DNA of 33,018 nucleotides. It comes from Mucilaginibacter xinganensis. Its GTDB lineage: Bacteria; Bacteroidota; Bacteroidia; Sphingobacteriales; Sphingobacteriaceae. This document shows positions 1 through 7,711 of the stretch, in pieces (position 1 is the stretch's first letter; each line of letters opens with the position of its first letter). The notes under the pieces were generated by a model that ran no database searches, was not told the DNA's origin, and was given only the letters and a program-made list of their open reading frames with translations. A program made the translations under genes and the position numbers. The DNA lies in the NCBI GenBank assembly GCA_026225055.1, contig JAMFSA010000231.1:1-33018 (forward strand), read 5' to 3'.

Positions 1-2
1 CG

Positions 3-662
3 GATGATTGGAAAGTTTGGGTAGAATATAAACCCTATGAGCCTAATTTCTATTCCACTACCATCGGCGACTGGGGCCAATCGTACTTATTGTCATCCAA
101 ACTCGGGCCAAAGGCGCAAACGCTGGTCGATCTGGGGCATCATTTACAAGGCACCAATATCGAGCAGATCGTGTCTTTATTATTAATGGAAGGCAAACTC
201 GCCGGTTTCCATTTCAATGATTCTAAATATGGTGATGACGACCTGACCGTAGGCAGCATTAACCCTTATCAACTGTTCCTGATCTTTAACGAACTGGTGG
301 AAGGCATGGATGCCCGTGGTATGGATCACGCCACAGCTATCGGCTGGATGATTGATGCCTCGCATAATGTAAAAGATCCCATTGAGGACCTGTTACAATC
401 CGTACAAGCCATCAAGATCGCTTACGCACAGGCTTTATTGGTGGATAAAACGGCTTTAATTGCCGCACAAAACAACAACGATGTGGCGTTAGCGCAGGAG
501 ATCTTACAGCAAGCATATCGTACCGATGTGCGCCCGTTAGTAGCTGAAGCCGGTAAAAGGAACGGCGGCGCGCTAAACCCTATTGAGGCTTATCGTAAGT
601 TAAAAATAAGGGAACATTTGATCAAAGAACGCGGGTTAAAAACGGTGGCAACCGGCTTATAA
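3..662 (+). CDS. rhaI: L-rhamnose isomerase (Pseudomonas stutzeri-type), C-terminal part
   Basis: This is the C-terminal 219 codons of a gene that begins before base 1. The reading frame is open from base 3, so an internal TTG at 90 is not a real start. It would convert L-rhamnose to L-rhamnulose in the cytoplasm. The visible part carries the signature HFNDSKYGDDD (about bases 208-243), followed by PYQLFLIFNEL, which I recognise from TIM-barrel L-rhamnose isomerases of the P. stutzeri subtype; the His/Asp residues there belong to the metal and substrate site. A VDLGHH stretch precedes it. A family member is about 420 residues, so roughly half is missing. The next gene is a sugar kinase 39 bases downstream, which fits isomerase then kinase order in a rhamnose operon. 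The family is clear; rhamnose rather than another 6-deoxysugar is supported by the mutarotase and rhamnosidase further on. Confidence 0.85.
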   Translation, partial: DDWKVWVEYKPYEPNFYSTTIGDWGQSYLLSSKLGPKAQTLVDLGHHLQGTNIEQIVSLLLMEGKLAGFHFNDSKYGDDDLTVGSINPYQLFLIFNELVEGMDARGMDHATAIGWMIDASHNVKDPIEDLLQSVQAIKIAYAQALLVDKTALIAAQNNNDVALAQEILQQAYRTDVRPLVAEAGKRNGGALNPIEAYRKLKIREHLIKERGLKTVATGL

Positions 663-669
663 CCCCAAG

Positions 670-684
670 TCCCCTAAAGGGGGA
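670..684 (+). repeat. Small C4/G4 inverted repeat between isomerase and kinase genes
   Basis: CCCCT-AA-AGGGG forms a perfect 5-bp inverted repeat with a 2-base centre (671-682) in the only sizeable gap (39 bases) of an otherwise overlapping operon. There is no T-run after it, so it is not a typical terminator. It might be an mRNA stability or processing element, or a copy of a dispersed intergenic repeat; copies elsewhere in the genome cannot be seen from this window. Confidence 0.4.
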
Positions 685-701
685 ATAAGAACAAGTATAA
701 A

Positions 702-2078
702 ATGAGTGCAATACCAGTTATAGCTATTTTTGATGTAGGTAAAACCAACAAGAAGCTTTTTCTTTTTGATGAGCACTATCACATCGTATATGAGAGATCG
801 GCACGCTTTATCGAAACGGTGGACGAGGATGATTTCCCCTGTGAAAATTTGTATAGCTTAAAGCTTTCCATCTTTGATTCGTTGCGCGAAGTGTTCAAGC
901 TAAAGGAGTTTGAGGTAAAAGCGGTCAACTTTTCTACCTATGGGGCGAGTTTTGTGCATATTGATGATAAAGGCAGGGCCGTAGCGCCCTTATATAATTA
1001 CCTGAAGGAATTCCCTGCGGAGCTGAAAGAACAATTCTACAGCGCCTATGGCGGGGAAGAAAAGCTGGCCAGGGAAACCTCCTCACCGGTTTTGGGCAAC
1101 CTGAACTCGGGCATGCAGTTGTATCGCATCAAGTACCAGAACCCGAAGCTTTTTAAGCAGATCAAATACAGCCTGCACCTGCCTCAGTACCTGAGTTATT
1201 TACTTACCGGCAAACCTTATACCGATATTACCAGCATTGGCTGCCATACCGGCTTATGGGATTATGAAAAAAATGATTACCACGATTGGGTTTACAAAGA
1301 AGGACTGGATAAGAAATTCGCACCCATCATCGCTTCAGACAGTGTTTTACCTAATACCGAAGGCAGCGATTATGTAGTTGGCGTAGGTTTGCACGACAGC
1401 TCCGCGGCGCTGATCCCTTATTTGGTAAACTTTACCGAGCCTTTTATCCTGATCAGTACTGGTACCTGGTGCATCAGCCTTAACCCCTTCAATAATACAC
1501 CCGTTACAGATGAGGAACTGGTCAATGATTGCCTTTGCTATATGCAGTACAAGGGCTCACCGGTAAAGGCATCCAGGTTATTTGCAGGTAATGAACATGA
1601 ACTACAGGTACAGCGGATAACAGCGCACTTTAAAGTGAACACCGCTATCTTTAAGCATGTGGCTTATGATCAGGATATCATCAGCAAGCTGAAACAGAAA
1701 ACGAATAGCGCGCAGCCTGTTTCCAGGCTTGAATCGGCATTTGTGGCAAGGGATTTGAATGTTTTTGAGGATCATATCGAAGCTTATCACCAGCTCCTGA
1801 TCGATATTATAGCCCAGCAGCAGCAATCAACCCAAATGATATTACAGGATACCGGCGTACGCCGCATATTTGTGGATGGCGGCTTTAGTAAAAATGCCCT
1901 CTACATGAATTTACTGGCAGCTGCATTCCCTAAACTGGAGATCTTCGCAGCTTCCATGGCACAGGCTACGGCGGTAGGTACCGCCATAGCTATTCATCAG
2001 CACTGGAACAGCAAACCTATTCCTGCTGATATTATCGAACTGAAATATTATTCAATCCCACATCCTATTACATCATGA
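702..2078 (+). CDS. FGGY-family carbohydrate kinase, probable L-rhamnulokinase
   Basis: A 458-residue sugar kinase of the FGGY (ASKHA) family, predicted to phosphorylate L-rhamnulose to L-rhamnulose-1-phosphate in the cytoplasm. The N-terminal half opens with the phosphate-binding stretch DVGKTNKK (residues 11-18). HDSSAA carries the probable catalytic base D232. The C-terminal half has the STGTWCISL nucleotide motif (about 251-259) and DGGFSKN (392-398), part of the adenosine site. Length is slightly below the usual 480-500 residues. It is not a close copy of enteric RhaB as far as I can recall, so the substrate is inferred from the isomerase upstream and the rhamnose mutarotase downstream in the window. 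The stop overlaps the start of lutA by four bases (ATGA), implying translational coupling. L-fuculose or another 6-deoxyketose is a possible alternative substrate. Confidence 0.82.
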   Translation: MSAIPVIAIFDVGKTNKKLFLFDEHYHIVYERSARFIETVDEDDFPCENLYSLKLSIFDSLREVFKLKEFEVKAVNFSTYGASFVHIDDKGRAVAPLYNYLKEFPAELKEQFYSAYGGEEKLARETSSPVLGNLNSGMQLYRIKYQNPKLFKQIKYSLHLPQYLSYLLTGKPYTDITSIGCHTGLWDYEKNDYHDWVYKEGLDKKFAPIIASDSVLPNTEGSDYVVGVGLHDSSAALIPYLVNFTEPFILISTGTWCISLNPFNNTPVTDEELVNDCLCYMQYKGSPVKASRLFAGNEHELQVQRITAHFKVNTAIFKHVAYDQDIISKLKQKTNSAQPVSRLESAFVARDLNVFEDHIEAYHQLLIDIIAQQQQSTQMILQDTGVRRIFVDGGFSKNALYMNLLAAAFPKLEIFAASMAQATAVGTAIAIHQHWNSKPIPADIIELKYYSIPHPITS

Positions 2079-2809
2079 CGGTAGGTTTATTCGTTCCCTG
2101 TTATGTTGACCAATTTTACCCCGGCGCCGCTATTGCAACTTATCAATTGCTGGAAAAACTGGGAGTGAAAGTTGTTTATCCACCAAAACAAACCTGCTGC
2201 GGACAGCCCATGGCAAATTCCGGTTTTGAACATTTAACGGGTGGCTGTAATGAGTTATTCATTAAAAATTTTGCAGAGTTCGATTACATAGTTGCCCCAT
2301 CAGGCAGTTGCGTACTGCACGTGAGGGAACATTTACATGATGATAAAAACGAGCAGGTAGCAGAAACTACCCGCCATAAAGTATATGAACTTACTTCATT
2401 TTTAACAGATGTGTTAAAGGTAGATAGTTTATCTGCTAAATTCCCGCATAAGGTTGGTGTACACCAAAGTTGCCACGGACAGCGGGGCCTGCACATTAGC
2501 TCCATGACGGAACTGGTCGCGCCTGAATTTTCAAAGCCCGGCAGTCTGCTCAATATGGTGCAGGACATTGAACTGGTGCACCTCGACCGTAAAGACGAAT
2601 GCTGCGGTTTCGGTGGTACATTTTGTGTGACGGAGGAAGCCGTATCTGTTAAGATGGGTAAGGACAGGGTTGCCGATCACCTGAAGCATAACGCCGAATA
2701 CATTACTGGCGTGGATATGTCATGCCTGATGCACATGGAAGGTATTTTACACAGGCAAGGGAGCAAGGTTAAAGTAATACATATTGCTGAAATTTTAAAC
2801 GCGGAATAA
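2075..2809 (+). CDS. lutA: LutA-type (Fe-S)-binding subunit of L-lactate oxidation complex
   Basis: A 244-residue protein with the duplicated cysteine-rich (CCG) domain of LutA, YkgE and GlpC/HdrB-like proteins. The first repeat has QTCCGQP (C41, C42) and PSGSC (C79); the second has HQSCHG (C133), DECCGFGGTFC (C176, C177, C184) and MSC (C217). These cysteines would bind Fe-S clusters. With LutB and LutC it forms the cytoplasmic complex that oxidises L-lactate to pyruvate. It overlaps the kinase stop by four bases and lies four bases before lutB. In a rhamnose operon its likely job is to handle L-lactate formed from L-lactaldehyde, the three-carbon product of rhamnulose-1-phosphate cleavage. 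The family is certain; the exact substrate is inferred from the complete lutABC set. Confidence 0.92.
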   Translation: MTVGLFVPCYVDQFYPGAAIATYQLLEKLGVKVVYPPKQTCCGQPMANSGFEHLTGGCNELFIKNFAEFDYIVAPSGSCVLHVREHLHDDKNEQVAETTRHKVYELTSFLTDVLKVDSLSAKFPHKVGVHQSCHGQRGLHISSMTELVAPEFSKPGSLLNMVQDIELVHLDRKDECCGFGGTFCVTEEAVSVKMGKDRVADHLKHNAEYITGVDMSCLMHMEGILHRQGSKVKVIHIAEILNAE

Positions 2810-2813
2810 AGAG

Positions 2814-4196
2814 ATGATGGAGGAGCAAACAAAAGATCATGCAGAACTTGCACTGGAGTTTAACCGTGATGAGGACCGTGTAAATTGGCACGATGAAACC
2901 TTGTGGTTCATCCGCCAGAAACGGGATAAAATAGCCCATCAGATACCCGAATGGGAAACCTTGCGCGAAGCCGCTTCGCAAATAAAGAATAACGTACTAT
3001 CTAACCTGCATAATTATTTACAACAGTTTGAGGCAAATGCCATAGCAAATGGCATTACAGTGCATTGGGCCGCTGATGGGGCTGAGCATAACCGCATAGT
3101 GCATGAGCTTATTAATAAAGCCAATGTTGTGCGCATGGTAAAAAGTAAATCGATGCTGACGGAGGAATGCGGGCTGAATGAATATTTAGCGGAGCATGGT
3201 ATAGAGGTTATAGATTCGGACCTGGGCGAGCGTATTGTGCAACTGGCCGGGGAGCCACCAAGCCACATCGTATTGCCCTGCATCCATAAAAAGAAAGAAG
3301 AAATTGGCGAGATCTTCCATCAGTATTTGGGTATTGAAGCTGGTATTTCCGACCCTCAATTTCTTACTGAAACCGCCCGGCAGCATTTGCGCGCGGTTTT
3401 CCTTACCCGCAAAGTTGCGCTTACAGGCGTAAACTTCGCAGTAGCTGAAACAGGCGAATTTGTAGTTTGCACCAACGAAGGCAATGCCGATATGGGTGCC
3501 CATTTAGCTGATGTGCATATTGCCAGTATGGGCATTGAAAAGATAATTCCTGAACGTAAGCATTTGGGCGTATTTCTCCGGCTGTTAACCCGCAGCGCTA
3601 CCGGGCAGCCGATCACCACTTACAGTAGCCATTTTAAAAAGCCACGCGAAGGCAGCGAAATACATATCATATTGGTAGATAACGGGCGCACTGTGCAATT
3701 AGGCCGTAAGGATTTTAGAAATTCATTAAAATGTATCCGCTGTGCCGCTTGTATGAATACTTGTCCCGTTTACCGTCGCAGTGGAGGGCATAGCTACCAT
3801 ACGGCGGTGGCTGGGCCAATAGGCTCTATCCTCGCGCCAAACCTGGATATGGAAAAGTATGCCGATCTGCCATTTGCATCAACCCTTTGCGGTTCATGCT
3901 CCAATGTGTGCCCGGTAAAAATTGATATCCACCAGCAACTATATAAGTGGCGCCAGGTATTGGTGAAGAACGGTTATGCGCCTACAGCCAAAAAAGCAGG
4001 CATGCAGCTCATGACCTGGACCCTATCCTCGCCCGGTGCATACCATATGGCAGGCAAGGCGGGCCGTTGGGTGCTGAAACATGCACCGTTTGCTGTAAAC
4101 AACAGCTTTAACCCCTGGTATAAACAACGCGATATGCCTAACCCGCCTGCACAATCATTTGGTGAGTGGTTCGCAAAAAACAAAGCCGGAAAATGA
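2814..4196 (+). CDS. lutB: LutB-type iron-sulfur protein of L-lactate oxidation complex
   Basis: A 460-residue LutB/YkgF family protein. The N-terminal 300 residues form the LUD-type domain shared with LutC. Then come two cluster motifs: CIRCAACMNTCP (C307, C310, C313, C317) and CGSCSNVCP (C359, C362, C366), which resemble two ferredoxin-like [4Fe-4S] sites that pass electrons from lactate oxidation. A C-terminal tail containing FGEWF closes the protein, as is usual in LutB. Two adjacent ATG codons (2814, 2817) could both serve as start; the first is used here. The gene overlaps lutC by four bases. No missing residue or frameshift is seen. Confidence 0.93.
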   Translation: MMEEQTKDHAELALEFNRDEDRVNWHDETLWFIRQKRDKIAHQIPEWETLREAASQIKNNVLSNLHNYLQQFEANAIANGITVHWAADGAEHNRIVHELINKANVVRMVKSKSMLTEECGLNEYLAEHGIEVIDSDLGERIVQLAGEPPSHIVLPCIHKKKEEIGEIFHQYLGIEAGISDPQFLTETARQHLRAVFLTRKVALTGVNFAVAETGEFVVCTNEGNADMGAHLADVHIASMGIEKIIPERKHLGVFLRLLTRSATGQPITTYSSHFKKPREGSEIHIILVDNGRTVQLGRKDFRNSLKCIRCAACMNTCPVYRRSGGHSYHTAVAGPIGSILAPNLDMEKYADLPFASTLCGSCSNVCPVKIDIHQQLYKWRQVLVKNGYAPTAKKAGMQLMTWTLSSPGAYHMAGKAGRWVLKHAPFAVNNSFNPWYKQRDMPNPPAQSFGEWFAKNKAGK

Positions 4197-4789
4197 ATAG
4201 CAGGGACAAAATATTCGCGGCTGTAAAAGCCAGCCAACCCGCTACAACACCATTGCCGGATATGCATTCTTTTGAAAGGAATGCCGCCGGGTCATTGGAT
4301 AAGTTCACAACTGTTTTAAAAACAGTTGGCGGTTCAGTTTACTATGTAAACAGCTATGCCGAAGTAGCCAATATCCTTCATGATATTAATGGGGAAGGCA
4401 AAAAGATCATCAGCCCGCTTACCGAACTAAGGGAATTTTATAACGAAGCTATCCTTAACTCAACCCATATACCCGATCTGCAAGATATTGATGTATTCAT
4501 TATTAAAGGGCAATTTGCCGTTGCTGAAAATGGCGCTATATGGGTAACCGATAAGGAAATGCACCAGCGTGTATTGCCATTCATTACCCAGCATTTAGCT
4601 ATAATTATTAATGCCGAAAACGTGGTACCAACCATGCACGAGGCTTACGACCGTATAAGCAAAACCAGTTACGGGTTCGGTACTTTTATTGCCGGTCCAT
4701 CAAAAACAGCTGATATTGAACAATCATTGGTGATAGGGGCGCATGGCCCAAGGAGTATGACCGCTTTTGTAATGAACACAGCTTTATGA
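4193..4789 (+). CDS. lutC: LutC-type LUD-domain subunit of L-lactate oxidation complex
   Basis: A 198-residue LutC/YkgG homologue (LUD domain). The hallmark is near the C-terminus: GPSKTADIEQSLVIGAHGP, matching the family's conserved GPS-TADIE block. I chose the ATG at 4193 because it gives a four-base ATGA overlap with lutB, like the other junctions in this operon, and leaves a typical N-terminus (MNSRDKIF). A GTG at 4166 is in frame but would lie deep inside lutB. The last codon overlaps the next gene by four bases. It completes the lutABC trio, which makes a real lactate oxidation function more likely than an isolated paralogue. Confidence 0.92.
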   Translation: MNSRDKIFAAVKASQPATTPLPDMHSFERNAAGSLDKFTTVLKTVGGSVYYVNSYAEVANILHDINGEGKKIISPLTELREFYNEAILNSTHIPDLQDIDVFIIKGQFAVAENGAIWVTDKEMHQRVLPFITQHLAIIINAENVVPTMHEAYDRISKTSYGFGTFIAGPSKTADIEQSLVIGAHGPRSMTAFVMNTAL

Positions 4790-5787
4790 ATGCAGTAAAA
4801 ACCCTGGGGCAGTTTATTATTGAAAAACAGGCAGATTTCCCCTATGCCAAAGGCGAGCTTTCGCGCTTGCTCCGTGATTTGGGTATAGCCGCTAAAATTG
4901 TAAACCGTGAGGTTAATAAAGCCGGGCTGGCCGGTATAATTGGCGATGCAGGTTCAACAAACGTACAGGGTGAAAGCCAAAAGAAACTGGATATTTATGC
5001 TAACGAACAATTCCTCGCGGCCCTGCAATGCGGCGGCGAATGCTGCATCCTGGTTTCGGAAGAGAACGACGATTATATTTATATAGATTCCGAACTATCT
5101 AAAAATGCCAAGTATATTGTAGCTATCGACCCATTGGACGGCTCCTCAAACATTGATGTAAACGTATCAGTAGGTACTATCTTTTCTATCTATCGCCGTA
5201 AATCAACTGATGGTAAAGCTACAATTGCGGATGTTTTACAACGCGGGATTGACCAGGTAGCCGCCGGGTATATTATTTATGGTTCATCAACCATGCTGGT
5301 ATATACTACGGGTAAGGGAGTAAACGGCTTCACGCTCGATCCGTCAATTGGTGAGTTTTGCCTGTCGCACCCCAATATGGAAATGCCTGTAGATGGCAAC
5401 ATTTATTCCATAAACGAAGGCTATTATAATCACTTCCCTAACGGAATAAAAAAGTATATAAAATATTGCCAGGTAGAGGATGAAAAAAGCCACAGGCCAT
5501 ATATATCAAGATACACCGGCTCAATGGTTGCCGATTTACACCGCAGCCTTATAAAAGGTGGGATATTTATATATCCCGTAACGGCACGGGCGCCAAACGG
5601 TAAATTAAGGTTAGTGTACGAATGTAACCCCATGGCTTTTATTGTTGAACAGGCTGGCGGCAAGGCATCTAATGGTTACCAAAGGATAATGGAACTGAAT
5701 GTTGATGATATGCACCAGCGTTCGGCAATAGTAATAGGGTCGATGAATATGGTTGCCAAGGCAGAAGAGCTATTGCAGAAATACTAA
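4786..5787 (+). CDS. fbp: Class I fructose-1,6-bisphosphatase
   Basis: A 333-residue class I fructose-1,6-bisphosphatase, close to the usual length. It hydrolyses fructose-1,6-bisphosphate to fructose-6-phosphate and phosphate in gluconeogenesis. The metal-binding signature DPLDGSSNID (115-124) is intact, with SEEND (91-95) upstream and the C-terminal GGKASNG and RSAIVIGS blocks present. Translation starts inside the lutC stop (ATGA), so it is physically part of the rhamnose/lactate operon. That placement is unusual for a housekeeping enzyme. The inferred reason is that rhamnose breakdown delivers DHAP and lactate/pyruvate, and growth on them needs gluconeogenic flux to hexose phosphate. Whether another fbp exists in the genome cannot be seen here. 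Confidence 0.95.
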   Translation: MNAVKTLGQFIIEKQADFPYAKGELSRLLRDLGIAAKIVNREVNKAGLAGIIGDAGSTNVQGESQKKLDIYANEQFLAALQCGGECCILVSEENDDYIYIDSELSKNAKYIVAIDPLDGSSNIDVNVSVGTIFSIYRRKSTDGKATIADVLQRGIDQVAAGYIIYGSSTMLVYTTGKGVNGFTLDPSIGEFCLSHPNMEMPVDGNIYSINEGYYNHFPNGIKKYIKYCQVEDEKSHRPYISRYTGSMVADLHRSLIKGGIFIYPVTARAPNGKLRLVYECNPMAFIVEQAGGKASNGYQRIMELNVDDMHQRSAIVIGSMNMVAKAEELLQKY

Positions 5788-5849
5788 ATTATCGCTTAAC
5801 ATAAGGTAAACATGTATATATTAGCATTTCTGCGTATAGCCCCATGCGT

Positions 5850-5864
5850 ATTGGTCACACCAAT
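5850..5864. promoter_or_regulatory. Inverted repeat before the GntR gene, candidate autoregulatory operator
   Basis: ATTGGT-CAC-ACCAAT is a perfect 6-bp inverted repeat with a 3-base spacer, ending 10 bases before the regulator's ATG at 5875. Size and position suit a GntR-type dimer binding its own leader. A direct repeat TGCGTA (5831-5836 and 5845-5850) abuts it. Function is inferred; I did not find a second good copy in the window. Confidence 0.4.
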
Positions 5865-5874
5865 TTTCTGAATA

Positions 5875-6906
5875 ATGAAGGCAAAAACTTTTTTTGATTA
5901 TATCCAGGTTGATGAATACTCGGCTACGCCTAAATACCTGCAATTAGCTAATTCAATAGTTAGTGCAATAGAGGCAGGTGTAATTCAAAAAGATTACCTG
6001 CTGCCTTCCATAAATGAGTTAAGCTACCAGTTTGATATCTCACGGGATACTATTCAGAAAAGCTATCGCCACTTAAAAAAAATCGGGGTGGTTAATTCTT
6101 TCCCAGGCAAGGGCTATTGTATATCCAATATGGATTTCAGGCAAAAACTAAAAATATTCCTGTTATTCAATAAACTCAGCGCGCACAAAAAGATAATTTA
6201 TGATGCCTTTGTTGCGGCTTTGGGCGATGATGTGGCGATAGACTTTTACATCTATAACAATGATTTTAACTTGTTTAAAAAGCTGCTGAAAACCAAAAAG
6301 GAAGATTACTCACACTATGTTATCATACCACATTTTATTGAAGGTGGCGAGAACGCCTGGGAAATTATTGATGCCATCCCTAAGGATAAATTAATATTGC
6401 TTGATAAAAACATTCCCGGTATAAAAGGCGATTACAGCGTAGTTTATGAAAACTTTGAAAAGGATATTTATGAGGCCCTGCAGCAGGCGCGCGCTCAATT
6501 AAGTAAATACCACACTATAAAATTGATATTCCCCGAGTCGAGTTATTTTCCGGTGGAGATCATTAACGGTTACCAGAGATTTTGCCTGCAATACGCTTTT
6601 AACCACGAAGTTATTAATAACATTAGTTCGGCAGTAATAAATAAAGGTGAGGCCTTCATTAACTTGATGGAGGATGACCTGGTGATTTTGCTGGAGCGCA
6701 TAATGGAAAAGAAGTTTAAAATAGGCAGGGATGTAGGCGTAATTTCTTACAATGAAACGCCTATAAAAAAAGTGATATTAAACGGCATCACCACCATATC
6801 TACCGATTTTAAATACATGGGCACAGTGGCTGCCAGCATGATTTTGGAAAGCTCAAAAAGGCACATCGAGGTGCCTTTTTATTATACCCGCCGGGCCTCT
6901 ATTTAA
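5875..6906 (+). CDS. GntR-family transcriptional regulator with periplasmic-binding-protein-like effector domain
   Basis: A 343-residue regulator. Residues about 13-82 are a GntR winged helix-turn-helix: YLQLANSIVSAIEAG, then LLPSINELSYQFDISRDTIQ and the wing FPGKGYCIS. The remaining part resembles a LacI-type sugar-binding (Peripla_BP_3) domain, with VGVISYNETPIKKVILNGIT and a final GTVAASMIL helix. This GntR plus sugar-binding layout is common in Bacteroidota sugar operons. Standing 87 bases after the rhamnose/lactate operon and before the rhamnoside SusC gene, it probably senses rhamnose or a downstream metabolite and controls one or both units. A stem-loop follows the stop. The ligand is inferred from context only. 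Confidence 0.85.
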   Translation: MKAKTFFDYIQVDEYSATPKYLQLANSIVSAIEAGVIQKDYLLPSINELSYQFDISRDTIQKSYRHLKKIGVVNSFPGKGYCISNMDFRQKLKIFLLFNKLSAHKKIIYDAFVAALGDDVAIDFYIYNNDFNLFKKLLKTKKEDYSHYVIIPHFIEGGENAWEIIDAIPKDKLILLDKNIPGIKGDYSVVYENFEKDIYEALQQARAQLSKYHTIKLIFPESSYFPVEIINGYQRFCLQYAFNHEVINNISSAVINKGEAFINLMEDDLVILLERIMEKKFKIGRDVGVISYNETPIKKVILNGITTISTDFKYMGTVAASMILESSKRHIEVPFYYTRRASI

Positions 6907-6934
6907 CACAAGTTTTTTGTTGTAATTGTGTTTG

Positions 6935-6968
6935 TTATGTTGTTTCCGTTATGAACGGACGAACATAA
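6935..6968 (+). terminator. Stem-loop after the GntR gene, probable terminator
   Basis: An outer 7-bp stem (TTATGTT with AACATAA) and an inner 6-bp stem (TCCGTT with AACGGA) are separated by a small 3x2 internal loop and close on an ATG triloop. It begins 28 bases after the regulator stop and is followed by a T-rich stretch without a strict T-run. It probably ends the region 1 transcript. Confidence 0.55.
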
Positions 6969-7711
6969 TTGCTATTTCTTTACCGGTCATTTCCGGATGG
7001 TTTTAACCTTCCTTTTCCTGTTAATCTGGCAGGGTAAATAAAATAAATTTCTTAGAGTAACAAAAGTGTGACTTATAAGAATTTCAATTTCCATACCGTG
7101 CTGTCCGGCTTCAAAAAAATACAGGTTCTCATCCACTTCGGCATAGTACAGGCAAAGATACTTGATTATGAAAATGCTAATAATAATATCTGCAAAATAT
7201 CAAATCCGTACACATGTATTTATTATATAATAAATATAAAAAAATAATTGCAGTAAACTGGTGATTTTCAATGATATCGCTTGCACAGCACAGTGCATCA
7301 TAGTCGCCAGTATGGTACAGGTTGCAATGCTAATATTAACCATATATTCTTGTATATATTATAAACCCAATATAACTCCTGTTATATTTTTTAACCTATT
7401 AAAATTATGATGAAACCATTACTTATTACAAGATGTGTGGCGTTGCCTCAATCTGTGCCATCACCTTTTCACAGGCAGAAGAACTCTTTTCAGGATCAGC
7501 AAAAAGATCCGGGTGTATACGCGATTATTAACAAATCGCCAGCATTATCCGGCATTGCTTAAACCAGTATGCTTCATCAATTATCCGGAATAACATTCCC
7601 GCTAATTGAACCATTAAGGATGCGATATCCTTACCAAAATAGCTTAACTAAATAACCTTTATAAACCTGCATATGGTAACCAATACTTATGTGGGATTAA
7701 TTAAACCAATT
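6969..7711. other. Long AT-rich non-coding leader upstream of SusC
   Basis: About 740 bases without a convincing gene on either strand. It contains very AT-rich tracts (7160-7260 and 7330-7410), expected for a promoter region, and one clear inverted repeat at 7369-7388. A 51-codon frame from 7407 to 7562 has no recognisable features and is not called. The promoter for the SusC/SusD genes should lie here, but I could not fix a -33/-7 pair with confidence. Confidence 0.5.
7369..7388. promoter_or_regulatory. 20-bp perfect inverted repeat in the SusC leader
   Basis: AATATAAC-TCCT-GTTATATT: two perfect 8-bp arms around a 4-base centre, followed by six T. It could be an operator for the neighbouring GntR regulator or a weak hairpin with T-run acting as an attenuator in the long leader. 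In so AT-rich a stretch a chance palindrome is possible. Confidence 0.35.

Noticed and set aside
90..662. TTG at base 90 as the start of a short independent gene
   Set aside because: The frame is open to the window edge and the residues before it (GDWGQSYL) continue the isomerase family pattern, so this is the interior of a truncated gene.
7200..7260. Very AT-rich tract considered as a replication origin or integration scar
   Set aside because: No DnaA-box cluster, iterons, flanking direct repeats, tRNA or integrase gene are visible; an AT-rich promoter leader explains it.
7407..7562. 51-codon frame starting ATGATGAAACC in the susC leader
   Set aside because: No signal peptide, domain or coding-like pattern. 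It begins just after a T-run and hairpin, and frames this short occur by chance.
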